64,000 nucleotides of DNA from Pseudomonas bijieensis. Its GTDB lineage: Bacteria > Pseudomonadota > Gammaproteobacteria > Pseudomonadales > Pseudomonadaceae. The notes below the pieces were generated by a model. That model made no database searches and was not told where the DNA came from. It saw only the letters and a program-made list of their open reading frames with translations. The position numbers were made by a program, and so were the translations under genes. The stretch lies in NCBI RefSeq assembly GCF_013347965.1, contig NZ_CP048810.1:3719501-3783500 (forward strand), written 5' to 3'. Every line of letters begins with the position of its first letter. The stretch's first letter is position 1. Shown here one piece after another: positions 1 to 9,359 of the stretch.

Positions 1-812
1 TCCATGATCGGCACCATCAACTGGCTTTCCTGGGCGGCGGTGAAGGTCAGGTTCTCCAGCAGGCGATTCACATTCGGGCAGCGCTGGGCGTAGTCCGGCG
101 CAGTCACGGTGGAGACGGTCGCCGCGCCCTCGTTCGGGCCGTAGACGTCCTCACTGCCGGTCAGGTAGGTGATGTTCATGTTGATGTTCATCGGGTGCGG
201 GGTCCAGCCGACGAATACCACGAACTCCTTGCGATTCACCGCCCGTTGCACCGCGGCCAGCATGCCCGCCTCGCCGGATTCGATCAGCTTGAAGTCCTTG
301 AGGCCGAAGTGGTTGGTTTCGATCATGGTCTTGATGGTGGTGTTGGCTCCACTGCCCGGCTCGATGCCGTAGATCTTGCCACCCAACTGATCCTTGAACC
401 GGGCGATGTCGGCAAAGGTCTTGAGCCCCGCCGCCGCCACATAGTCGGGCACGGCCAGGGTGGCTTGGGCATCGGCCAGGCTCGGTTTGTCCAACACCTT
501 CACCTGGTTGGCCGCCAGGAACGGGGCGATGTTCTTGTCCATCGCCGGTTTCCAGTAGCCCAGGAAGATATCGAGGCGCTTGTCGCGGATGCCGGCGAAG
601 ATGATCTGTTGCACCGCGCTGGTCTGCTTGCTTTCGTAGCCCAGGCCCGTGAGCAGTACATCGGCCATGCCGCTGGTGGCGATCACATCGGTCCAGTTGA
701 CCACGCCCATGCGCACGGTCTGGCACGACGCTGGCTCGGCGGCCATGGCCCCGCCGCTCAGGATGGCGGTACCGCAGAGGATCGACAGACAGCGTTTGAA
801 CAGTCTTTTCAT
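1..812 (-). CDS. Choline/betaine ABC transporter substrate-binding protein (5' part, runs off the window)
   Basis: The gene enters from the left edge, so the C-terminus is missing; about 270 residues are visible. The start ATG at 812 opens a basic, hydrophobic signal peptide ending near AMA-AE (about residue 25), so the product is periplasmic. The mature part begins with a VNWTDV motif, then has LDIFLGYWKPAM, GKIYGIEPGSGAN and FVGWTPHPMN. These are hallmarks of the OpuAC/ChoX family that binds quaternary amines such as choline through aromatic residues. I recognise it as ChoX/CaiX-like by similarity recalled from memory. Whether permease and ATPase genes follow cannot be seen. It lies next to the hut locus but is separated by a REP pair, so it is probably a separate unit. 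Confidence 0.85.
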   Translation of the reverse strand, partial: MKRLFKRCLSILCGTAILSGGAMAAEPASCQTVRMGVVNWTDVIATSGMADVLLTGLGYESKQTSAVQQIIFAGIRDKRLDIFLGYWKPAMDKNIAPFLAANQVKVLDKPSLADAQATLAVPDYVAAAGLKTFADIARFKDQLGGKIYGIEPGSGANTTIKTMIETNHFGLKDFKLIESGEAGMLAAVQRAVNRKEFVVFVGWTPHPMNINMNITYLTGSEDVYGPNEGAATVSTVTAPDYAQRCPNVNRLLENLTFTAAQESQLMVPIM

Positions 813-969
813 CGGGAAGGTCTCGTGCGGCAGCGATTATTGTAGGTCGGTGTCTTGGTGCACCGTGACCGGAACATTACGCAGCGTCGAGGGGCTGAAG
901 ATGAACTGTGGCGACGCGGTTTTGCACGGTGGCGACCGTTCCCCTCCGAGGTTCAAGGACAACACAACC

Positions 970-1093
970 CTGTGGCGAGGGGATCTGTGGGAGCAAGGCT
1001 TGCCCGCGATGAAGACACCGCGGTTCCCCTGAAACCGAGGCGCCTGTATCGCGAGCAAGCTTTGCTCCCACAGATGACTCCCCTCGCCACAGA
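970..1093. repeat. REP inverted pair (REPIN), composite
   Basis: Two arms face each other: GTGGCGAGGGGATCTGTGGG followed by AGCAAGGCTTGCCCGCGAT on the left, and the inverted counterpart ending CCCCTCGCCACAG on the right. It fills most of the 297 bp gap between hutG and the binding-protein gene. I see no other feature in the gap. Confidence 0.8.
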
Positions 1094-1109
1094 GGAATCG
1101 CGCAGGTGT

Positions 1110-1913
1110 TTATTTTTTGTAAGCCTGCTGCCCCCACGCCAGCAAACCTTCCAGCAATTGCTTGAGCACCACCTGGGTCGGTTCCGCCAAGTCCGCGCGG
1201 TAGTTGAACGGTTCGAACTCTTCCATGTAGGTGCTCTGGCACAGCTCCAGTTGCACCGCGTGGATGTCTTCGGTCGGGTTGCCATAGTGCCGGGTGATGT
1301 GTCCGCCCTTGAATCGCCCGTTGAGCACATGAGTGAATTGATCGTGGCGGGCACAGATGGCTTCGAGCTGGCTGGCCAGGGTCGGGTCGCAACTGACGCC
1401 GTTGAACGTGCCAAGGTTGAAATCCGGCAGTTTGCCGTCGAACAGGTGCGGGATCACCGAGCGGATCGAATGGGCATCGAACAGCAAGGCATAGCCGAAT
1501 TCGGCCTTGAGCCGCGCCAGTTCCTGCTGCAGCGCCTGGTGATAAGGCATCCAGACCTGTTGCAGATAAGTCGCCCGCTCCTCGGCCGACGGCTCCAAGC
1601 CTTCGCGAAACAATGGCACGCCATCGAACAACGTCGCCGGGTACAAACCGGTGGTGGCGCCAACGTACATCGGCTTGTCATCGGAGGGTCGGTTCAGGTC
1701 GATGACGAACCGCGAGTACTCCGCGGCCAGGGTGCTGGCGCCCAGCTCGGCGGCAAATTCGTAGAGCCTTGGGATGTGCCAGTCGGTATCCGGCAGGCTT
1801 TGCGCCTCGGGGATCAACCCGGCCTGTACCGCCGGGGTCAGGCGCAGGCCGGCGTGGGGCATGCTGATCAACAGCGGCACGCGCCCTTGCTTGAAATTCA
1901 GGACCTTCTCCAC
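1110..1913 (-). CDS. hutG: N-formylglutamate deformylase HutG
   Basis: Last step of the five-step histidine route: N-formylglutamate plus water gives glutamate and formate. I place the start at the GTG at 1913, giving 267 aa, because an AGGAG sits seven bases before it. A longer frame from a TTG at 1928 lacks a ribosome site and would overlap the hutI stop. The protein has the N-formylglutamate amidohydrolase pattern: ISMPHAG near the N-terminus, DTDWHIPRLY, FVIDLNR, LLFDAHSIRS and GHITRHYG, which supply the likely metal and substrate ligands. It is the last gene of the minus-strand hut operon, 11 bp after hutI. Its presence together with HutF shows the deiminase/deformylase branch rather than the one-step HutG hydrolase branch. 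Confidence 0.93.
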   Translation of the reverse strand: MEKVLNFKQGRVPLLISMPHAGLRLTPAVQAGLIPEAQSLPDTDWHIPRLYEFAAELGASTLAAEYSRFVIDLNRPSDDKPMYVGATTGLYPATLFDGVPLFREGLEPSAEERATYLQQVWMPYHQALQQELARLKAEFGYALLFDAHSIRSVIPHLFDGKLPDFNLGTFNGVSCDPTLASQLEAICARHDQFTHVLNGRFKGGHITRHYGNPTEDIHAVQLELCQSTYMEEFEPFNYRADLAEPTQVVLKQLLEGLLAWGQQAYKK

Positions 1914-1924
1914 AACCGTTCTCC

Positions 1925-3128
1925 TCAATCGATTTCAACGCCGTGACGCACGACGCGCTTTTCCAGATCGCCACCAAGCCAGTACGCCAGGTCGGCCGGG
2001 CGGTCGATGTGCCAGGCGACAAAATCCGCCGCCTTGCCGGCTTCCAGCGAACCATGGGTGTCCGCCATGCCCAAGGCCTGGGCGGCATGAATGGTCACCC
2101 CGGCCAGGGCTTCTTCCGGGGTCATGCGAAAACAGGTGCAGGCCATGTTCAACATCAAGCGCAGCGACAGCGCCGGCGAGGTGCCGGGGTTGAGGTCGCT
2201 GGCCACGGCGATCTTCACGCCGTGCTTGCGCAGGGCGTCCATGGGCGGCAGCTGGGTTTCGCGCAGGAAATAAAACGCCCCCGGCAGCAGCACCGCCACC
2301 GTGCCGGCCTCGGCCATGGCCTTGGCATCGTCTTCGGTCATGAACTCCAGGTGATCGGCCGACAGCGCCTGGTAACGCGCCGCCAGGCTTGAACCGTGCA
2401 GGGACGACAATTGCTCGGCGTGCAGCTTCACTGGCAGCCCCAGTTGCTGCGCTGCGATAAACACCCGCTCGACTTGCGCTGGGGAAAACGCCAGGTATTC
2501 GCAGAAGGCATCCACCGCATCCACCAAGCCTTCGGCTGCCAGGGCCGGCAGCATCTCGGTGCAGATGTGCTCGATGTAATCATCGGCGCGATCTTTGTAT
2601 TCCGGTGGCAAGGCGTGGGCCGCCAGACAGGTGCTGCGCACGCTGACCGGCAGTTCGGCACCGAGACGGCGGATGACCCGCAGGATCTTGCGTTCGCTGG
2701 CCAGGTCCAGGCCGTAGCCGGATTTGATTTCCACCGTGGTCACGCCGTCGCGCATCAAGCTTTGCAGGCGCTTGGCGGCACTGGCGAACAACTCTTCTTC
2801 GCTGGCGGCGCGAGTGGCGCGCACGGTGCTGGCGATGCCACCGCCGGCCGCCGCGATTTCGGCGTAGCTGACACCTTGCAGGCGCTGTTCGAATTCACCA
2901 CTGCGGTTGCCACCAAACACTGTGTGGGTGTGGCAGTCGATCAGCCCCGGGGGTGACCCAGGCGCCCTTGAGATCGTTGACCGCCGGGTAGTCACCCGTC
3001 GGCAATTCGGCACGCGGGCCGATCCATTGGATGTGCCCGCCCTGGGTGACGATGGCGGCGTCTTCGATGATCGAGTAGACGCCCTGGGCCATGGTCGCGG
3101 CGTGGCAGTTTTGCCAGAGGGTTTTCAT
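1925..3128 (-). pseudogene. hutI: Imidazolonepropionase HutI, with apparent +1 frameshift
   Basis: Third step of histidine breakdown: imidazolone propionate is hydrolysed to N-formimino-glutamate. The start ATG is at 3128, with GAGGA upstream. The first roughly 60 residues, ending GAWVTPG, lie in one frame. The rest, beginning [14 protein letters not shown], lies in the next frame. The shift falls in a run of five C then four G (coding strand) at 2945-2953. Removing one base restores a 400-residue protein, the normal family length, with the metal motif HTH, the HxE element LHAEQ and the [10 protein letters not shown] motif. Both halves are otherwise clean, with no other stops. So this is either a sequencing or assembly error in a homopolymer, or a very recent loss-of-function mutation. 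Neighbours hutH and hutG are intact. Confidence 0.85.
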
Positions 3129-3160
3129 CCCGAGTTTCCTCGTCTCATTCAAAATCGATT

Positions 3161-3223
3161 CGCGAGCAGGCTCGCTCCCACAAGGATTGCGCTGAACCTT
3201 GTGGGAGCGAGCCTGCTCGCGAT
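3161..3223. repeat. REP inverted pair (REPIN)
   Basis: CGCGAGCAGGCTCGCTCCCAC and its exact inverted copy are separated by about 20 bp. The element lies between hutH and hutI inside the hut operon, so it would form a long hairpin in the transcript. Confidence 0.9.
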
Positions 3224-3230
3224 GAGGCCC

Positions 3231-4763
3231 TTACAGGCTCGGCAGCAATTGCGCCGTGACCAGTTCATTCAGGCAACGACTGGCCAACAACTCGCTCGCC
3301 GCGTTGATGTCCGGTGCAAAGAACCGGTCCTTCTCATAAAACGGCACTTCTGCGCGCAACAGGCTGCGAGCCTGTTCCAACTTCGCCGAGGTCTTCAAAC
3401 CACCGCGCAGGTCCAGCCCCTGGCAAGCCGCCAACCATTCCACCGCCAGAATCCCACGGGTGTTCTCGGCCATTTCCCACAAGCGCTTGCCGGCGGCCGG
3501 GGCCATGGAGACGTGGTCTTCCTGGTTGGCCGAGGTCGGCAGGCTGTCTACCGAATGAGGATGGGACAGCGCCTTGTTTTCACTGGCCAGGGCGGCAGCG
3601 GTGACCTGGGCGATCATGAAGCCCGAGTTCACCCCACCATTGGCCACCAGGAACGGCGGCAGTTGCGACATGTGCTTGTCCATCATCAACGAAATACGCC
3701 GCTCGCTCAGGGAGCCGATTTCGGCGATCGCCAAGGCCATGTTGTCGGCAGCCATCGCCACCGGTTCGGCGTGGAAGTTGCCACCGGAAATCACGTCACC
3801 CTCGGCGGCGAACACCAGCGGGTTGTCCGACACCGCGTTGGCCTCGATCACCAGCACTTCGGCCGCCTGGCGGAACTGGGTCAGGCAGGCGCCCATCACT
3901 TGCGGCTGGCAGCGCAGGGAGTAGGGGTCCTGGACCTTGTCGCAGTTCTGGTGCGAATCGGAGACTTCGCTACGTTCGCCCAACAGGTCGCGGTAGGCAG
4001 CGGCGGCATCGATCTGGCCTTTCTGGCCGCGGGCGGCATGGATGCGCGCGTCGAATGGCGAACGCGAGCCGAGCACCGCTTCCACCGTCAGGCTGCCCAG
4101 GGCCAGGGCACCGGCGAACAGGTCTTCGCCTTCGAACAGGCCACGCAGGGCAAACGCGGTGGACACCTGAGTGCCGTTGAGCAGCGCCAGGCCTTCTTTC
4201 GCCGCCAGGGTCAGCGGCGCAAGGCCGGCCACTTTCAGCGCTTCGACAGCCGGCAGCCATTCGCCCTTGTAGCGGGCCTTACCCTCGCCCAGCAACACCA
4301 GGGACATGTGGGCCAGTGGTGCCAGGTCGCCGGAAGCGCCGACCGAGCCTTTCAGCGGAATGTGCGGATAGACCTCGGCATTGATCAGCGCAATCAGCGC
4401 ATCGATCACCTGCCGGCGGATCCCGGAAAAGCCCCGGCTGAGGCTGTTGACCTTGAGCACCATGACCAGCCGAACCAACGCATCGCTGATCGGCTCGCCC
4501 ACCCCGGCGGCATGGGACAGCACCAGGGAGCGCTGCAGGTTTTCCAGGTCTTCGCTGGCGATGCGGGTCGAGGCCAGCAAGCCGAAACCGGTGTTGATGC
4601 CGTAGGCGGTGCGGTTCTCGGCCAGGATCTGTTCAACGCAGGCGACACTGGCTTCGATCTGCGCCGACGCGCTGGCGTCGAGGCTCAGGGTCACGGGTTG
4701 CTGATAGATGTCACGCAATTGAGCCAGGCTCAATTGGCCGGGAATCAGGTTTAAGGCAGTCAT
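3231..4763 (-). CDS. hutH: Histidine ammonia-lyase HutH (canonical)
   Basis: First step of histidine use: non-oxidative removal of ammonia from L-histidine to give trans-urocanate. It is 510 aa, the usual length. The cofactor-forming triad Ala-Ser-Gly is present at residues 143-145 within [15 protein letters not shown]. The catalytic Tyr of YGINTGFG (residue 54), [23 protein letters not shown] and the QEDHVSM Glu are all present. Every residue I know to be needed for MIO chemistry is therefore there, and this is the working histidase of the locus. It sits between hutI and a degenerate paralogue and reads in the same direction as both. Confidence 0.97.
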   Translation of the reverse strand: MTALNLIPGQLSLAQLRDIYQQPVTLSLDASASAQIEASVACVEQILAENRTAYGINTGFGLLASTRIASEDLENLQRSLVLSHAAGVGEPISDALVRLVMVLKVNSLSRGFSGIRRQVIDALIALINAEVYPHIPLKGSVGASGDLAPLAHMSLVLLGEGKARYKGEWLPAVEALKVAGLAPLTLAAKEGLALLNGTQVSTAFALRGLFEGEDLFAGALALGSLTVEAVLGSRSPFDARIHAARGQKGQIDAAAAYRDLLGERSEVSDSHQNCDKVQDPYSLRCQPQVMGACLTQFRQAAEVLVIEANAVSDNPLVFAAEGDVISGGNFHAEPVAMAADNMALAIAEIGSLSERRISLMMDKHMSQLPPFLVANGGVNSGFMIAQVTAAALASENKALSHPHSVDSLPTSANQEDHVSMAPAAGKRLWEMAENTRGILAVEWLAACQGLDLRGGLKTSAKLEQARSLLRAEVPFYEKDRFFAPDINAASELLASRCLNELVTAQLLPSL

Positions 4764-4877
4764 GTATTGCTCCTTTTGAGAGTTTTGTTTTCACCCGCCA
4801 GTCGCTCCGGAATGTTCCGTTATCCGTCACCCTCGCCTTTTGGGCGATGGGTGCCTTGGCACGCTGGCGGTTTTTGA

Positions 4878-6401
4878 TCAGTTCAAATTCGGTAAAGCGT
4901 TGTGCAGCACGGCTGGATCTTTAAGCAGCGCGGCGGCGCTGGCGATGTCCGGCGCCAGCCAGCGGTCCTGGTCGTAGGCCGGGACATGCTCGCGCAGCAG
5001 TTTCCACGCAACGTCGGTGCCGGCACCGAAGCGTTGCGTCTTGAGAAATTCAAAGGCCTGGGCCGCCAGCAGGTATTCGATGGCGAGGATCTGCGTGCAG
5101 TTTTCCAACGCCCGATGCAGCTTCAGGGCGGCGTTGGTGCCCATGCTCAAGTGATCTTCCTGCAGCCCTGAAGTGACGAAGTTGTCGAGCACCGCCGGTT
5201 GCGCCAGTTGCTTGTTCTCGGCGCACAGCGACGCGGCGACGTATTGCACGATCATCATCCCCGAATTCACCCCGGGGTTGGCCACCAGGAATGCCGGCAG
5301 GCCGCTGACATGGGGGTTGATCAAACGGTCGAGGCGGCGCTCGGCGATGGAGCCGATTTCGGCCATGGCAATCGCCAGCAGATCCGCCGCCAACGCCACC
5401 GACTGGCCGTGGGGGTTGGCCTGGGACATGACGCGGAAGTTTTCCGGCGTGCCCAGCAGCAGCGGGTTATCGGTGGTGGCGTTGAGTTCGGTTTCGATCT
5501 GTTTACGGGCATGCTCCAACTGATCGCGAGCGGCTCCGTGCACTTGGGGAATCGAGCGGATACTCAAGGCGTCCTGGGTGCGAATGCCCAGGCTCGCGGC
5601 GATGACTTCGCTGCCGTCGAGCAAGGCCCGCAAGTTGCCCCCGACTTGCTGCATGCCCGGGTGCGGCTTGAGGGCGATGATCTCGGCATCGAACGCTGCG
5701 ATCTGCCCGCGCTGGGCCTCGAAGCTCATGGCACCGATCACATCGGCCCATTGCAGCAGGCGCGTCGCATCGGCGAGAGCCAGGCAGCTCAGACCGGTCA
5801 TGCACGGTGTGCCGTTGACCAGGCACAAACCGTCCTTGGCCCCCAGTTGCACCGGTTGCAGGCCTTCGGCAGCCAGGGCCTGTTGCGCCGGGACTGTTTG
5901 CCCGCGATAGCTGACATTGCCCACGCCCAGCAGCGCGATGCTGATGTGGGCCATGTGGGTCAGGTAGCCCACCGAACCTTGGGAGGGCACTTGCGGTGTG
6001 ATGCCACGATTGAGCAACGCCAGCAGCGCTTCGACCACCCGACGATGAATGCCGGACTTGCCCTGGCTGTAGTTGAGGATGGCGGTGCAGAGAATCGCCC
6101 GGGTCTGCTCATCGGAAAGCGGCGCGCCGACACCACAGGCATGGCTGAGCAGGGTGTTGCGTGACAGTTGGCTGAGTTGTTCGTCCTTGAGCGAGACATT
6201 GCACAAGGCTCCCAGGCCGGTGTTGACGCCGTAGGCACGCTCGCCACTTTCGACGATGCGCTGGACGATGGCCTGGGCATTGTCGATCCGCGCCCAGGCC
6301 TGGGCCGACAGCTCGAGCACAGCGCCGAAGCGGGCGACGGCGACCACGTCCTGCCAGCGCAACGGAGCGCCGGTGATTACGATTTTTTCAGCCTGGGACA
6401 T
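4878..6401 (-). CDS. HutH-like aromatic amino acid lyase paralogue lacking the MIO triad
   Basis: A 507-residue member of the histidine/phenylalanine ammonia-lyase family. I start it at the ATG at 6401, preceded by GAGG; a frame from 6413 would add four residues without a ribosome site. The fold landmarks YGVNTGLG, LVNGTP and QEDHLSMG are kept. At the cofactor loop the sequence reads GSVGYLTHMAHI where the true histidase has [15 protein letters not shown], so Ala-Ser-Gly is deleted. The Tyr of QDPYSLR is Leu (QDALSIR), and the Phe of the NFHAEP loop is replaced (NPHGQS). On family knowledge it should not form MIO. Some hut loci carry two HutH copies, of which one is dispensable, and this may be the dispensable type. 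Its real role is unknown: a regulator, a binding protein or another enzyme. Confidence 0.85.
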   Translation of the reverse strand: MSQAEKIVITGAPLRWQDVVAVARFGAVLELSAQAWARIDNAQAIVQRIVESGERAYGVNTGLGALCNVSLKDEQLSQLSRNTLLSHACGVGAPLSDEQTRAILCTAILNYSQGKSGIHRRVVEALLALLNRGITPQVPSQGSVGYLTHMAHISIALLGVGNVSYRGQTVPAQQALAAEGLQPVQLGAKDGLCLVNGTPCMTGLSCLALADATRLLQWADVIGAMSFEAQRGQIAAFDAEIIALKPHPGMQQVGGNLRALLDGSEVIAASLGIRTQDALSIRSIPQVHGAARDQLEHARKQIETELNATTDNPLLLGTPENFRVMSQANPHGQSVALAADLLAIAMAEIGSIAERRLDRLINPHVSGLPAFLVANPGVNSGMMIVQYVAASLCAENKQLAQPAVLDNFVTSGLQEDHLSMGTNAALKLHRALENCTQILAIEYLLAAQAFEFLKTQRFGAGTDVAWKLLREHVPAYDQDRWLAPDIASAAALLKDPAVLHNALPNLN

Positions 6402-6456
6402 CTTCAACCTCATGAAAAATTCATTTCAGCATCACATCTGCTTAAGGCATAGCCTC

Positions 6457-6550
6457 TGTGGCGAGGGAGCTTGCTCCCGCTGGACTGCGCAGCAGGCCCA
6501 AAAGAAGCGGCCGCTGCGCGCCCGAGCGGGAGCAAGCTCCCTCGCCACAA
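6457..6550. repeat. REP-like inverted pair
   Basis: GTGGCGAGGGAGCTTGCTCC and its inverted copy flank a GC-rich loop that contains a second palindrome around GCGGCCGCTG. The pair lies between hutV and the HutH-like gene. Confidence 0.75.
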
Positions 6551-6572
6551 AAGCGCGCCGACCACCACAACC

Positions 6573-7399
<827 letters not shown>

Positions 7400-7403
<4 letters not shown>

Positions 7404-8251
7404 TTGCTCACCTCATGCCGAGGACGACCATAGGCCTGGGTAATGCGGTCGATGACCACGGCGAGAATCACGATGGCCAGCCCCGCTTCGAGGCCGCGTC
7501 CGACGTTGAGGGTCTGGATGCCCACCAGCACGTCTTCACCCAGGCCTCGGGCGCCGATCATCGAAGCGATGACGACCATCGACAGGGCCATCATGGTGGT
7601 CTGGTTGATCCCGGCCATGATGCTCGGCAGGGCCAGGGGCAGTTGCACGCCGAACAGCTGTTGCCAGCGATTGGCGCCAAACGCGTTGATGGCTTCCATC
7701 ACTTCGCCGTCCACTTGGCGAATGCCCAGGTCGGTCAGGCGAATCAATGGCGGCGCGGCATAGATCACCGTGGCGAAAATCGCCGGGACCTTGCCCAGGC
7801 CGAACAGCATCAACACCGGAATCAGGTACACGAAGCTCGGCATGGTCTGCATGATGTCCAGCAGCGGCATCAGCACCGAACGCAGGCGATTGCTGCGCGC
7901 CGAGAGGATGCCCAGCGGGATGCCGATCAACACCGAGATCAGCGTCGCCACCAGCATCAGGGCGAGGGTCTGCATCAGTTTGTCCCACAGGCCCACCGCC
8001 CCCACCAGGAACAACAGGCCGACGATGACCGCCGTGGCCACGACCTTGCGGGTGGCGTGCCAGGCAACGCCGCCGACGATGGCCAGCATCAGCCACCAGG
8101 GCGCCATGCGCAGCAGGCCTTCGAGGTTGACGATGGCCCACAGCAGGGTGTCGGAGATGTGCCGGAACACATCGCCATAGTTGGTCACCAGGGAGTCAAC
8201 CCAACCGTTGACCCAATCGGCGATGGAGAAGGTAAAGCTTTCGGGAAACAT
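7400..8251 (-). CDS. hutW: ABC transporter permease HutW
   Basis: A 283-residue inner-membrane permease of the ProW/OpuAB type. Several hydrophobic spans are visible, among them a stretch around [20 protein letters not shown] and a later one around [20 protein letters not shown]. The cytoplasmic coupling loop [20 protein letters not shown] is the EAA motif that contacts the ATPase. It sits between hutX upstream and hutV downstream in the same direction, and overlaps hutV by four bases. Confidence 0.9.
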
Positions 8252-8321
8252 AAGAGACTCTCGATCAAGTGGATGCGGTGAACGTCCCGGCCAGCCCTAC
8301 GACTGGCCGGGGGTATTCGAC

Positions 8322-9290
8322 CTACAGAGCCGCGTCGATTTTCTTGGCAGCGTCTTCGCTTACCCAGGCGTGCCAGACTTCAGGATGTTCCTTCAGGAAG
8401 ATCTTCGCCAGTTTCGGCGACTCGATCCGCTCCTTGGCCATGCGCCCGAGGTTCTGGTTCAGGATATCGATGGGCAGGTTGACCTTTTCCAGCACCGCCA
8501 CCAGTTCCGGGGCTTCGTCGTGGAAGGTCTTGGACAGGCCGACCTTGATGCTCACGCTTTTATCCACGCCCGGTTTTTCTTCCAGTTTCACCAGGTCCAC
8601 CTGGCCCATCAGCGGCGTTGGCGACCAGTAGTAGAACAGGATCGGTTCGCCACGCTTGTAGCTCGACAGCACCGCCGCATCCAGCGCCGGGCCAGTGCCG
8701 GGGCGGAAGTTGGTGTAGGTTTTTTCCAGGCCGTAGCTTTTCAGCATTTCGCTGTTGTCCAGCTCGCAGGTCCAGCCGGCCGGGCAGTTGTAGAAACGGC
8801 CCTTGGACGGTTCTTCCGGATCCTTGAACACGGCGGCGTACTGCCCCAGGTCGGCGATGTTCTTCAGGCCTGGCGCCTTGGCTTCGAGCTTGCGCTTGGC
8901 ATCGCCTTCCACCACGTAGCGCGGCACGTACCAACCCTCGATGGCGCCTACGACCGGGGCACCGACACCGACCACTTTGCCGGCCTTCTCGGCCTTGTTC
9001 CAGACTTCGCTGCGGCCGACCCACTCTTCGGCAAACACCTGGATGTCGTTGCTGCTCAGGGCGTTTTCCATGGTGATGGAGTTGCCTGGCAGGCTGTCGG
9101 TCTTGCAGTCGTAGCCTTTTTCCAGCACCACTTGCAGGACGTCGGTCAGCAGCATGCCACTTTCCCAGTTCAGGCCGGCGAACTTCACCGGTTTGCCCGA
9201 CTCGCACCAACCCGCCGCTTGCGTGGCGCCGGCACTGGCCAGCAGGCCCATGGAAAGCAATGTGGTCAGCAGGGTCTTGTTCGATTTCAT
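8322..9290 (-). CDS. hutX: ABC transporter periplasmic substrate-binding protein HutX
   Basis: A 322-residue periplasmic protein with a clear signal peptide (basic start, hydrophobic core, cleavage near ATQAAG). The mature part is of the OpuAC/ProX class: FAGLNWESG at the start, IQVFAEEWVGRSE, GRFYNCPAGWTCE and EPILFYYWSPTPLMG. Family members bind compounds with a cationic group. The position inside the hut operon, right before hutW and hutV, points to histidine as the ligand. A gap of about 70 bp to hutW contains no obvious terminator. Confidence 0.9.
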   Translation of the reverse strand: MKSNKTLLTTLLSMGLLASAGATQAAGWCESGKPVKFAGLNWESGMLLTDVLQVVLEKGYDCKTDSLPGNSITMENALSSNDIQVFAEEWVGRSEVWNKAEKAGKVVGVGAPVVGAIEGWYVPRYVVEGDAKRKLEAKAPGLKNIADLGQYAAVFKDPEEPSKGRFYNCPAGWTCELDNSEMLKSYGLEKTYTNFRPGTGPALDAAVLSSYKRGEPILFYYWSPTPLMGQVDLVKLEEKPGVDKSVSIKVGLSKTFHDEAPELVAVLEKVNLPIDILNQNLGRMAKERIESPKLAKIFLKEHPEVWHAWVSEDAAKKIDAAL

Positions 9291-9359
9291 TGTGTGACGC
9301 TCCTAATCAGTGAATTGGCTTACGGCAGTCAAGAGGCATCCAGCCCTGTCAACGTCCCA

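Noticed and set aside
2907..4754. A 615-codon plus-strand frame opposite hutH
   Set aside because: It is the antisense of hutH, rich in His, Gln, Arg and Gly with no domain, and runs into hutI; typical GC-driven shadow.
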